Below, in pieces: positions 1 through 9,740 of a stretch of DNA of 17,856 bases. The notes beneath the pieces were generated by a model that did no database searches, had not been told where the DNA came from, and saw only the letters and a program-made list of their open reading frames with translations. The stretch's first letter is position 1, and each line of letters begins with the position of its first letter. Source of the DNA: Spirogloea muscicola (taxonomy: Eukaryota > Streptophyta > Zygnematophyceae > Spirogloeales > Spirogloeaceae); NCBI GenBank assembly GCA_009602725.1, contig WELB01000347.1, positions 75,099-92,954 of the forward strand, given 5' to 3'. Made by a program: the position numbers and the translations under genes.

Positions 1-2423
1 CGGCAGCCGCCGGCGCGGGCGGCGCCGCTGCCGATGGCGGCGCCGCCGTGACGACCGTCCCGAACACCGCGCCGCTGCCCAATCCCTGGGGCCCGGCAGG
101 TGAGGCGCTGGCTACGACGCTCGCTGGTACTGTGATGGCGGAGCCCTGCCGCAGAGCACGAGCACGAGCGCGCCTCTGTGCGGGTTAGGTCTGGAGACAG
201 CTGTCGGACGGCGATGTCCAGCATCAGCAGCCATGAGGCTCTCAGCTGCAGGCAGCAGGCGCCCGTTCCGAGCGCTGTTGGCATGGCCGTCCTTGTCGGG
301 TCTGCTCTGCAAAGTCAGTAACAGCCAGTAGTAGTCAGTAATAGTCATCGATAGCCAGTAACAGTCCGGTTGCTTACATAGAACCTTACGTCGTGGCATT
401 GCGGCAAGCATCCAGCCCCTTGCTTGACGGTGTGAGCCGGCTGAGCGCTGCGTGCCTGTGGTGCCAGGCGGCCCGGCCGCTGGAGCAGGCGGGGTGGCAG
501 GCGGCACCGCAGGGCAGGGCTTGGCGGGAGCTGGGGCGACGAGAGGTGCTGCCGCGCTGCCCGACTTCTCCGCGCTGGCGGGGCTGGGCGGCCTGGGGCC
601 GGTGGCGATGGGCGACAACGGCACCGGCATGGCCATGGACCCCGCGCTCATGCAGCAGATGCTGCAGAACCCCATGATGCAGCAGATGATGCAGTCGGTG
701 CTTTCCAACCCCGCCATGCTCCAGCAGGTCTGTCTGCAGCTCAACACACGGCATTCGTGCAGGCCATGCCATGAGCAGCAGGCAGAGGATCCCTCTCTGT
801 CTTGTCACTAGGATATGAATACTTTCGCACCCTCATATTCATAACCTAGGCATTTGCCAGATGCATACATTAGCCTGCCCCAGCAAAGCAAAAGGGCGAG
901 CGTAGGGTCTTGACTCCTGCTGTCCTCTGGGGCTTTGCAAATACTTCTTGACATGATCCGAAAACCTAATCTCTGTGTGTTGTGGTTGTGCTAACGTTCA
1001 GCTGATCAATATGAACCCCCAGCTGCGGCAAATGCTAGACTCCGACCCCCAGTTCCGGGAGCTCATGCAGAACCCCGAGTTCCTGCGTCAAATGAGCAAC
1101 CCGGAGAGCATGCAGGTAACTAGCCTGCATCCCCTGTGCGGATGTTGTGAACAGGAGCTTATCAGGATTGACTGGCATCTGGCGGGCACAGTTGTGGTGG
1201 CATAGCTTGCTGATGCTCACTTGTTGTAAGAAGTGGAAGCTGCACATCGATTTGCGTTTATCTGAAATTCTGTTACGGCATACAGATGCATTCACAGAAG
1301 CGGCAGATGATGCTGCGCCTGCTGTGCAGCAAATGTTGGACTTACAGCGCCTCCTTGGGCAGTTGCGAGGAGTCGGCTTAGGCAACATGGCAGCCTTGGG
1401 AGGGTGGGAGGCAATCCTCTTCACATGCCTTTGACATTTGTCTACTGCAATAGTGGTGGAGGCTTTCAGTGGAACATACTCCTCCTGGAACCTTGACAGT
1501 CTGCATGCTTGGACAGACATACCGCATGTCATGTATTGTCTGCCGCGTTGGTTGGCTCACGATGGCATGTAGTTGATGCACATTCAGCTGTACTTTCGAT
1601 GCCTGCAGGGCTGGGACCACTGGGGCTGGTGGCAATCTGGGACTTGGCCTCTTCGGCATGGGCGGCGCCACACCGCAAGGTTACAGCATTTCATGGCGAA
1701 AGATTGCTAGCTCAAAGTTGCCCTCACATTGTCTGAGGGCATCTTTGGCAAGGAGCATCTGTGATCACCTTGGACACACATCGTCCTCATCTGCTGCAGA
1801 CGTCCAGAGCATTGTACCACTCTCACTATTCATGTGTTTGTGCACTTGCCGCTCACCAATGTTATGCTTCTTGGCGCCTGCAGTCAATGCTGTGCCACCA
1901 GAACAGCTCTATGCCAATCAGCTCACGCAGCTGCAAGACATGGGCTTCTTTGACCGCGAGGTGAGCTACCTAGGCTAACACTGCAGTTGATGTTGTCAAT
2001 CACATCAGCACTCTTGAATGGATGTACATGCGCAGTCCCTTCCTAGGTTGACGTCAAAATTGTCTGCTTAGTGGTCAGTCATTCAGCATTGGTGTGGGGT
2101 TCGCAATCCTGTAAGTGGCCAAGTCATATGGAATACCTGATCAGAGTTTCTCTGATGAGCGTCGGTCTTGCTATTCGCCCTTGCCTCTTGGCAATGTATA
2201 CAGCATGACCAAATTACCTTCTTGCCTTAGTGTTTGTTGAATAGTCTTGTGCATGAGAATGATTGTGTTACCATCTGGTATATGTTGCTCAAAGATGGTG
2301 TGACTATGGATGGTAATCACGATCATGAGTGTCTGGACCTTGCAGGAGAATTTGCGGGCCTTAGCTCTATCAGCTGGAAATGTGAACTTGGCAGTTGAGC
2401 GACTCCTCAGTGGGCCTGGCTGA
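1..2423 (+). CDS. DSK2: Ubiquilin/DSK2-family ubiquitin shuttle protein, C-terminal part (5' end outside window)
   Basis: Proteasome shuttle factor: the family binds ubiquitinated clients through a C-terminal UBA, chaperones or membrane clients through STI1 repeats, and the proteasome through an N-terminal ubiquitin-like domain, which here lies outside the window. Exons read as 1-99, 468-727, 1002-1115, 1330-1403, 1609-1679, 1884-1960 and 2346-2423, all GT-AG with agreeing phases, giving 256 visible residues. Residues about 20-32 contain PLPNPWGPA, the usual linker motif before the second STI1 pair. Residues about 89-157 are a Met/Gln/Asn-Pro-rich STI1 repeat ([10 protein letters not shown], then [20 protein letters not shown]). 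A Gly/Leu-rich spacer follows (exons 4-5). Residues 213-253 are the UBA with the LQDMGF loop and a closing AVERLL helix; the protein ends SGPG. Stop TGA at 2421-2423. Exon 5 ends at a weak donor (GTTACA), but its phase fits. Family is certain; exact joints are inference. Confidence 0.93.
313..367. repeat. Imperfect short tandem repeat in ubiquilin intron (cagta/agtaacagcc-like units)
   Basis: Within the 368-bp intron 100-467, a stretch repeats CAGTA at 316, 326, 336 and 356, embedded in variants of AGTCAGTAACAGCC. It looks like slippage-generated intronic minisatellite sequence. The rest of that intron holds no recognisable feature; the open frames across it are GC-driven shadows. Confidence 0.6.
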
Positions 2424-2705
2424 GCATAAGGAGGCTTCTGATTGCCTCAGCCAAAGCGATCCTGGACAATTTGAGGACGCAGAGCTGCCCTTTTGAAAGG
2501 ATGGCGAAGTAACCTGGCTTGATAGGCGGGCAGCTGGCTGATCTGTTCCTACCTGTGGATTGCTATTAGAATCTTACTTGATCAATATGTGCTTATTCAG
2601 CAGATGTCACATGACATGTATGTTGGACAGAGTGGGGAGAGCTTGGCAGCTGTGTGGACAATTCCTGGGTTGCGACTAACAACGTGTTAGCATTGGCTCA
2701 CACTT

Positions 2706-2710
2706 TGTAA
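2706..2710 (+). terminator. TGTAA poly(A) signal of the ubiquilin gene
   Basis: TGTAA is the established chlorophyte polyadenylation signal, normally placed shortly before the cleavage site. This copy lies 283 bp after the ubiquilin stop, and no coding sequence is evident between them, so 2424 to about 2725 is read as 3' UTR. A five-base motif can occur by chance; its position at a convergent gene boundary is the support. Confidence 0.5.
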
Positions 2711-2781
2711 TACCTTGTTGGCCACCTTCTGTAGCCCTTGGCCAAAAAGGCAGGTTAAGCATGTACAATCTGCAGTAATGG

Positions 2782-2879
2782 CTGCTGTGTTACATAGTTG
2801 AGCAGCTTGGAAGGGAGGCTAAGGACGGCCCTGCTGTGTTACATAGTTGAGCAGCTTGGAAGGGAGGCAAAGGACGACC
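2782..2879. repeat. 49-bp tandem duplication at the convergent 3' ends
   Basis: Positions 2782-2830 and 2831-2879 are two abutting 49-bp copies beginning CTGCTGTGTTACATAGTTGA. They differ at only two positions near their ends (GGCTAAGGACGG versus GGCAAAGGACGA). The near identity implies a recent duplication. Each copy carries TTACA, which is TGTAA on the minus strand, so the duplication doubles a candidate poly(A) signal for the phosphatase gene to its right. The length of 49 is not a multiple of three, which argues against a coding repeat. Confidence 0.9.
2790..2843 (-). terminator. Two minus-strand TGTAA poly(A) signals (2790-2794 and 2839-2843)
   Basis: Both copies of the 49-bp repeat contain TTACA on the plus strand. 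They are the nearest minus-strand TGTAA motifs I found downstream of the phosphatase stop at 3615, and they lie 80 to 135 bp from the ubiquilin signal on the other strand. That arrangement fits two convergent transcripts ending close together. Use of either site is inference. Confidence 0.45.
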
Positions 2880-3614
2880 CCTCATATCCATGTCAATCTC
2901 AGCCTTGCCAATTGTTGTGCACCGCTCAGGTGGCACACCTGAAGCTGCTGGCATGGTGCATGTTGAGTTGCAGCGTGGCCTCTAACTGGTCAGTAAGGGC
3001 CGAGTCACTGAGCCTGCCCGCTGCATCGCCAGTGAGGCTGAGCACCACCTGCTCATCCCCGAGGCCTCCCTCAGCAAGCTGGATAGTAAGGAGCCACAAC
3101 AGCCACAGCCGACACCAGGTAAGTAGCTGGCAGTCAGCTTGGCTTGCACGGCGGGGTTGCAGCAAAAGTATGTTATAATATTCTCACTGGTTATGTCCGT
3201 GTTAACAGGAAGAGTAAGGAGTAAGGTCCCACGTTGGTCAAGCACAGTCCTCATAACTACTTCCACACCTAGCCTAGGCCTGACCTGGCAGCACTGCTGG
3301 TAGAATTGGCCCGCTTCACTGTCCCCGATCAGGGTGGGCAGCAGACTCGTGCCGTACCAGGGCCCCAGCTCATCCAAGGGTCTGTCCACATAACTGCACC
3401 TCACAAACAAGTGCAACACATAAGTGTACAAGTGCGACACAGAACGGGCTCCTCACCAGAAGAGTTGGAGCGTTATAAGGACGTAGTCTGCACCATTGGC
3501 ACCCGTGCAACTTGTGGCCTGTGCATGGTGATGAGAGCGAAACAACCCACAAGGCCAGGAACAGCATGCAGCAGCGATACTTTGCCGACTTCTTGTAGTG
3601 AGATGAGCACCCGG
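2880..3614 (-). other. Probable long 3' UTR of the SAC-type phosphatase; no convincing gene
   Basis: About 735 bp between the phosphatase stop and the duplicated TGTAA motifs. Both strands have open frames (plus strand 2798-3178 and 3306-3626; minus strand 2982-3440), and a donor-like CCAGGTAAGT occurs on the plus strand at 3116-3125. None encodes a domain I recognise, and no multi-exon model with matching phases, start and poly(A) signal emerged on either strand. A 3' UTR of about 0.8 kb is within the normal range for green algae, so this is the simplest reading. A small unrecognised gene cannot be excluded. Confidence 0.4.
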
Positions 3615-6600
3615 CTAATCTCCTGAAGTAAGGGCTTGCCTTTGAAACAACTCCATGTCTGGGGATGACGACGAGTCGGCAATCCAGGACAAATGTTCTT
3701 CAGATTCAAGTACACTGCCTGTGTGCTCTTCGCTCTCTGCGTGTGGCTCCGCAATCTTTGCTGAGGAGGGCTTCAGTGGAGCTCGGCGCCCAAAAAGCCA
3801 ATTGGCGCCTTTCAACTGCACCTCCCTGCACCATCAGCCATCATCGTCTGTGAGGGCAGCGAGACTGGACAGCTGAGGGAGCCAGACATGAAGTAAAGAG
3901 GACAATATTTGAAGACTTGGTGATAGCCCGCAGCATAAATATGTGGTCGTAAATCAAGCACCCTCTACACACTTCAGCAAGAGCCATGCTACTTGGCTTC
4001 AAAACAAATCGAATGTGTATATTGAAGCACAGCCACACTGCATGCACAACTAATTTCTAATAAGCAAAGTCAAGCATTCTCCTGCCTTACGTGGTGTCAG
4101 CTGAAGCATTGCCCCCTCCCAGACCAAATGGGGCCCTCAAATCGCCGTCCTCAAGGTACAGGCGCACCCTCTTGAGTGGCCCACATGTCATCTGTGTGAG
4201 CTTCTCAAAGGACACCAGCTTGGCTTGCGGAAGCTCGCCATCACCTTCGTGCGAGAGCTGGGTGATAAATGGAGTCCAAGTTATTGTAGATCTCGGCTCA
4301 GACAAGCCGTGCAGGCCAGAACTGTATTTGACACAGGCATACTGTCAGCATTAGCATATCCGATCACCAGATGCCAATCAGACGTGACCCGCTTTGCCCT
4401 GTGATCATAGTTCTCTTTGAGATTATTTGAGCGACTGACCGGCGCAGCAAAGACAAAGAGTGTATATCAATGTGATACGAGTAACATGCAGCAAATAATT
4501 TCTGCCTCAGCCCGTTATAGCATGACTGTAAGAAAGAACAGAGCAGCCTCTGTTGCAATATGTGAAGGCAAGCCTGGCAATGGCTTATAGGAACTCACTG
4601 GGGGGTGGAGCGTGGGGAGTCAGTCGCGCCGCCGGTGCTGGCGACATGGAGATGGTAGTCAGAGTCAAGCTCCCATAGAGACGGCTTCCCCTCTTGGGGT
4701 ATGTAGTTTCCCAGGAACCTGTCATGTACACCACTTGCAACTTGAAGGCACATGACCACACTGCAAGTGAGTCTGTCAAGCTTGTGACAGCAAAGCTATC
4801 TTGTCCAACGGAGTGATGTTGGCTACCATTACTGCTAGTCAAACAAAAAGGTAATGTGCTGCGCCACAGCAGCATCGTACACGCCAATTAAGGGCCTGGC
4901 GTGTCTTCATAGCCAGCCCTCCTTAGGGCCGCAACTCACAAGTTGATGGCGTCCTGCTTCTCCGCATCAGTGTAGGCGTTGCTGTAGTACCGGTGAATTG
5001 ACTTCAGAAATTCCTGGGACTGAGTGGTTGCCCGCCATTTGCCTTGCCTCTCTGGGAATACCTGATTAACACCATCATTAAGTGGGCTGTGCGCTCCAAC
5101 ACATCCACCACTACAAGCAACCTCTGTGTTCCAGTGAACCCGCTTGACCATGTAATCTATCAATATGTAGCCTTGTGACATTGTTCGATATGGGTACACA
5201 CGACGTGCAACTCACCATATTGTGGGCAGCTGATCCGCCATATTGGAGAGCCAGCACATCGCCCATGCTCTGGTACATATCCATGAGGGCTGCTGCGACG
5301 CCGCTCCGCTGGTCGATCTTGTCATCATCGACAAAGCCCATGACCTTGAGCTGCCGCCCCAGCGCAGCCAGGCCGAAGGCGTACTGTGCAACATTTGTCC
5401 TGTCGAGGCAGTCTATGCAGTTGGATCGCAGCACCCCACACTGCAGCCGCCCTCCACGGTGCTGCTCCCAATCGCCAGCTGGCATGCCGGTATTAGTTGT
5501 CAGCCCCACCGATATGCTGGGCTGTGGCTGGGAAGTTGAGGACGTAGTCAAGTCCAGAAGGTCTCCAGCTGCGCCCAGCTTGGCGCCATACATTCTGCCA
5601 ACAACATGCAACCTTGAGCTCTTATGCTTCTCAAGGAGCTGCAGATACCTCATGTACCATCACACCCAGTCCTAGCTTGTTTGCTAGCCAGCAGAAGTAG
5701 AGAGCATCCACTAACGGAAGTAGCAACCTACTGCCATAACCTGGTCTCCTCTCGGGAGTCTTTTTCTATAACGGTCCAGTTGTTCAGAGAAAAAGACTAA
5801 TAATCGAGGTTTAATAAATAGCAGGATAAGACTTGATTCACAACTCATTCACTGGAAATTCACCTGCTATTATTCTTGTGTATCACCACTTTCCCGCTGT
5901 AAAAGAAACCAGTAAGGTCCAAAGCATCTCCAGCTATCGAGCCCAGCACCGCTAGAACACTTGACGACTTGCTGCACAATAGAGAAGGTCAAGTATGAAA
6001 TAGCATGTTTTCTGAGATTGCCGTCACAGCAGGTAGTGGATACGTGGATACGAGGTAAAAGACTATCAAGGAGGACAGCAGGACTACCCTACTGCCAAGA
6101 CCACCTTTTAGCAAACTTGTGGAAATCCCAGTGGATGTAGTGAGGGCGCCGCTCCTCGGGCAGCACCAGATTCAAGTATGCCATGGCGGCGGCAAACTCC
6201 CGCCGCAGGATCATCTCTCGGGGCCTCTTCTCCACAGTCTGGGAGGCGTGCCAACCGTCACCAGAGAGGCAATGCAATCTATGACATGCTTGACCACTTG
6301 CCCATAAGCCGCCAATGATTAAGGATCTCATTCATAAGCATGGCTCCGAGATATCAAGCACAACAAAGTTGCAAGTATCTGAGGTGGCAAAGCCGGGCAC
6401 CTTGATGAGATTGAGAATAATAACTGGGTCCCCGTAACGGTCAGACAGGTCCTCAAAGTGTAGCCGGGTAGCTTCATAGACAGGGTCGTACCTTTGCACT
6501 GCATGTGTGCATGTCAAGTCCATGAGAAGATGCAGCGAAGAGCTTTGCCAATTGTGCTCGAAGATTGCTGTTCTTCACTGTAGCAAGCATGAATTCTGGC

Positions 6601-8552
6601 GTGCTACTAATAATACGACAAGCCCCAGCAGCAACTTCATGACTCTTTTGCTTTGCATACACAATGCAGCCGTAATGACCTCTGGGGGCGCCTCACAGAG
6701 GTCAAGAGCTATGGAGGCTTACAGACAATGTCCGGCTTGGGGCTCAGGCGAGAGGCCTCTTGCGACCAGAAGAGTGGTATGGAGCCGCGGTTCTGCACTG
6801 CTGCTGACATAAGGCCCGGCGCCCGTGCCTGCGCTGATGCGTCGTCCAGCGCAATCTGCTCCACCTCCACGTCGTTGGCCACCCGGCCCTTGTCGTTCAC
6901 GCCGCGCTTCAAGTACCTGGTCACTGCTGATGTAGCTAGTCTGAGACGTCCCTCTAAGGCTGATATGTCAAGCAACCCACGACTATCACAGTGATGCTGA
7001 CAGATTGGGAATATAACAGCCAGCCTGCCCACCTGGTGCCTGCAAAGTGGCGAGATCGCCGCGAGATGAGCGTCAGGACGAGCACCCTGCCGAAGATGGA
7101 CAGCTTCGTCTGCACCAGGATTGGCATGCATGCTTTGTCAGAGTTGCCAACATGCATCGCGCACATTGGGGTTGAGACCTTGGCAAATCGAGTACAAATG
7201 TCAGGTGCAGAGAGTGCGTCCCAGCTGTAGATAAGATGCCCTCGCCTGCTGGAAGAAGCCGTGCACGAGGGCCACCGTCCACTGCGTGCTGTTGATGGTG
7301 CTCCGGAGGCCTCGGCTGAGGAATGAGTTCCACACGAACATGCTCTCAAAGGGCATCCCACCCGCCGCGCCCGTGCTGCCAAAGAGCACCAGATTCTGCT
7401 GAAGCGTGTGCATCACGCGGTACGTGTAGCTGAAGAAGAAGTCCTTGGTCAAGTCCATGCCTGACAGGAGCTTCTTGTACCTGCAACAATCAGCATTGGC
7501 CGCCACCTCCTCAATCTGCAGTCAACAGGGCGGGCTACAAAAGCCAGACAGCAAGGTAGCCATACTGCAAGGTAGGCCAGGAAATATTAAGCAAACGCGA
7601 CTGAAATCATGAGCCTCCTCATAGAAGTGCATGAACTGAGGTTGTGAATAGATTGCGCCTCTAACAGGAAGGCAAGCAGTAAGGACTAAGGAGAGCATGA
7701 CAAGGTAGATGCGGCATAGTTATCCAGAAGTAACAGCAGGAGCAAAGCCTGACCTGAGCTCAGCTTTGGAGTTGGCAGCCTCGGCCTGGACGCTGGCATG
7801 CGGGATGGTGACGAGCTGCGTCTCGCCGACGCTGTAGATATCGTGCCCGCAGATTGTGCCAATTTGTCGTCGCTTGGTCACCAGGATGAGGTAGTAACTC
7901 GCCAGAAAGCGAATGCAACCTGCAACAAGGTTACGAGCTGTGCATTGGTAATGATGGCAATTGGCGCCACACGAAGCGCCGATGTGAGAAGACATGCCAT
8001 TGAACGACACGATGTACCAAGGATGAGGCAATAAATATGGCACTGAGTTGCCGGAGGGGCCAAGGAATGGTCTTGGATGCTGGAGAGTAGCTCCTACTGG
8101 CAGGCCACGGTGGAAAACCGGCAGGAATGGACGGACCGACTATGCCGTAGGCCTTGGTGACGAGCTGCAGGCCGCCGACGGCGCGGTTGCCGTCGGCGAC
8201 GGCGTGCAGCAGCGCCTGGCACTGCGCCTGCGTGTACGCCACGGGGTCGACGGCGACGACCAGCTCGCTGGGCTCCGAGCGGTCGAGCTTGAGCACGCGC
8301 CAGTGCCGGCGGCTCTTGTCCCGCCCCACCAGGTAGTACCGCTGCCATCCATGCAGCGCAGCGAGACGAGCGCATGGCTCAGCCAGTGCCACTGGCGGCG
8401 AGCCACAGGCGCGCCAAGGCTCGCGAGCAGCGGCCACCATATCTCACCGCGCGCGTCTCGTACAGCAGGAACTTCTGGAGGACGACGCCGGCAGGGTCCA
8501 CGCCGCCGCTGCCGCTCTCGGCGCCGGGTCCCGGCGAGTCCGGCGTCGCCAT
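3615..8552 (-). CDS. SAC: SAC-domain phosphoinositide phosphatase, FIG4 / plant SAC2-5 type
   Basis: Polyphosphoinositide phosphatase; relatives act on PI(3,5)P2 at vacuolar or endosomal membranes. Exons (transcript order): 8552-8448, 8341-8137, 7919-7754, 7480-7246, 7109-7033, 6916-6723, 6498-6401, 6238-6105, 5971-5864, 5648-5216, 5061-4940, 4718-4599, 4321-4091, 3825-3615; 812 residues, near the usual 780-910. The SAC N-domain (about 25-180) has LQKFLLYETRA, VGRDKSRRHWRVLKLDR and TKRRQIGTICGH. The catalytic domain holds the CX5R loop RSNCIDCLDRTN, with nucleophile C518 and R524. LQYGGSAAHN, WRATTQSQEF and RYYSNAYTDAEKQDAIN follow. The C-terminus (SSSSPDMELF) resembles the plant tail. Start ATG at 8552 has an in-frame stop 27 nt upstream. 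The intron after exon 4 is GC-AG. Least certain: the exon 10 acceptor (5648 or 5612) and the last two exons. Confidence 0.93.
7110..7245 (-). other. GC-AG intron in the SAC phosphatase gene
   Basis: Exon 4 ends in the conserved stretch HGFFQQ and the next coding segment begins TKLSIFGR at 7109 after a TGCAG acceptor. The only donor joining them in frame is CAGCAG|GCGAGG. The first GT downstream comes only after about 25 further bases of non-conserved sequence, and the upstream GTGCAC would delete HGFFQQ. GC-AG introns are a known minor class of the major spliceosome. The splice is phase 0 and 136 bp long. Confidence 0.75.
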
Positions 8553-9740
8553 GGCGGCTGCGGCGTCGACGTCGGCAGCTCAGAGACCAATTGGCGACGT
8601 CCTCGGGCTCGCATCGCCCTCCTCTGGCTGCAGTCGCCGGCGGCACAGGATGGCGGTGTTGCCCGACCGCGGCGCCTTCACGTTGCTGTCACAGAGCCGG
8701 CTCCTGCCACGGCCGACGCGCACTGACTGCCTGCATGGCATGGCGGACGGCCATGGCGGCCGTCGTGGCACTGGCAGCCGGCTGCAGCGGCCCTCGAGCC
8801 TACTCAGAGTTGCAGTGAAGCTTGGATTGAGCACCTCGGGCATAAGTGCCAGCTCTTCGTTAACCTGGCTTCTGGCCCGTTCGTACTTTGGCCTTCGTTT
8901 GTTTCAAATCCACGTAAATTCTTCGAGCCTTGTCAATCCTTTTCGGGTTGGCTTATCACAGCCCTTGCCCCCATTGTGCTTGCCTTTGTACTTGGCCACA
9001 CATGGCCTCCCCATCTCTTAATACACACGCATTCCCCATTGGGAGCGCCACTTTCTTCGTTTCCGGTCGATAAGAGCGGCTGCCAGGGCAGCCGAGCACG
9101 TGGACAAGGCCGCCCTTGCACTCTGCTCGATTGACCGCCTGCTTGCGATGCTGGCAATGAGCAAGCTGGGGAAGATGGTGAAGCTTTGCTGCAGCATTGC
9201 ATGGCAGAGATAACACCATCGCACCAAGTGCTAGGATGTAATGTCCCCGTGTGATGATCAGAGATGATCATCGACATACTAAGAGCTGCAGGCTGCGGCT
9301 GCCTGGCTGCACCATAGCAACACTTAAATTGCACTCGAGACTCGAAAGCCTGAAAACGAGCCTAACTCATACATGTGTGATCCCCGAGACTTGCGGTGCT
9401 CCCCTCTTGGAACAGCTTCTTCTATTCACACCTTTTTTCTGGGGTGGCCAATAAAAGCCATCGCCCTCTACTCGACGAGCCTTTCTTCCTTCGGTGTGGT
9501 CACGACTATGCAAAAGGGCAAAAGCGGGGTCCTGTTGCAGAAAGTAACCTCCACGATGTTGCTCTATTGGTCCTTCCGAGTTGTAGTAACTCGTGGCACA
9601 ATCATGCCTGCAAGAGCACAAAGTGAAGGTAGCTTGCCAAACTGCAGCCAGCTACAAACAATCAGGCGAGAGCTACATGTGCACATCTGCTGCACATGCC
9701 AAGCTCTGCATTGTGGGAGGCCATTGAGCCCCTGAGTGCT
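8553..9740. other. Intergenic region: SAC promoter/5' UTR and RIO1 3' flank
   Basis: About 1.19 kb between the phosphatase start and the RIO1 stop. The part next to the phosphatase (8553-8820) is GC-rich and should hold its promoter and leader. It includes an 87-codon minus-strand upstream ORF in the same frame (8843-8580), closed by a stop 27 nt before the phosphatase ATG. The middle holds a possible small plus-strand gene, listed separately. Positions 9242-9740 should contain the RIO1 3' UTR, but I found no minus-strand TGTAA there. A small GATGATCA direct repeat lies at 9253-9270. The plus-strand open frame 8551-9021 (157 codons) starts inside the same CCATGG as the phosphatase and has no recognisable domain. 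Confidence 0.5.
8735..9213 (+). CDS. Possible small two-exon plus-strand gene, unknown function
   Basis: I do not recognise this protein. A phase-consistent model joins exon 8735-8814 (ATG; MAWRTAMAAVVALAAG at the N-terminus) to exon 9075-9213, which ends at TAA 9211-9213. A plus-strand TGTAA poly(A) signal follows 24 bp later at 9237-9241. The product would be 72 residues: a hydrophobic Ala/Val-rich start, then an Ala-rich segment and an amphipathic stretch (SIDRLLAMLAMSKLGKMVKL). Codon choice in the second exon is GC-rich like real exons here. Weak points are an unusual AAG acceptor and no known family. It would be divergent from the phosphatase gene. The arrangement could be coincidence in GC-rich promoter DNA. 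Confidence 0.2.

Noticed and set aside
313-367. CRISPR-like array in the ubiquilin intron
   Set aside because: The units are about 10 bp, imperfect and without spacers of constant length, inside an intron of a nuclear eukaryotic gene.
1147-1434. Extended ubiquilin exon beginning near 1147
   Set aside because: Conservation (NPESMQ directly followed by QMLDLQ) requires the acceptor at 1328-1329. The upstream sequence is intron that happens to be open.
2982-3440. 152-codon minus-strand ORF as an extra gene or an extra phosphatase exon
   Set aside because: No recognisable motif, a base composition like the surrounding non-coding DNA, and it lies beyond the phosphatase stop at 3615.
2798-3626. 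A plus-strand multi-exon gene (frames reading VEQLGREAKDDP, HLLIPEASLSKLD, LAALLVELARFTVPDQG, MQQRYFADFL)
   Set aside because: Individual segments look coding-like and one has a good GTAAGT donor. No phase-consistent chain with a start, stop and plus-strand TGTAA could be built, no family was recognised, and the region fits better as the phosphatase 3' UTR.
5175-5675. 166-codon plus-strand ORF
   Set aside because: It is antisense to the phosphatase exon carrying the CX5R catalytic loop and is a shadow of it.
8048-8818. 256-codon plus-strand ORF
   Set aside because: It is antisense to phosphatase exons 1 and 2, whose minus-strand product carries clear SAC-domain motifs. High GC content leaves the opposite strand open.
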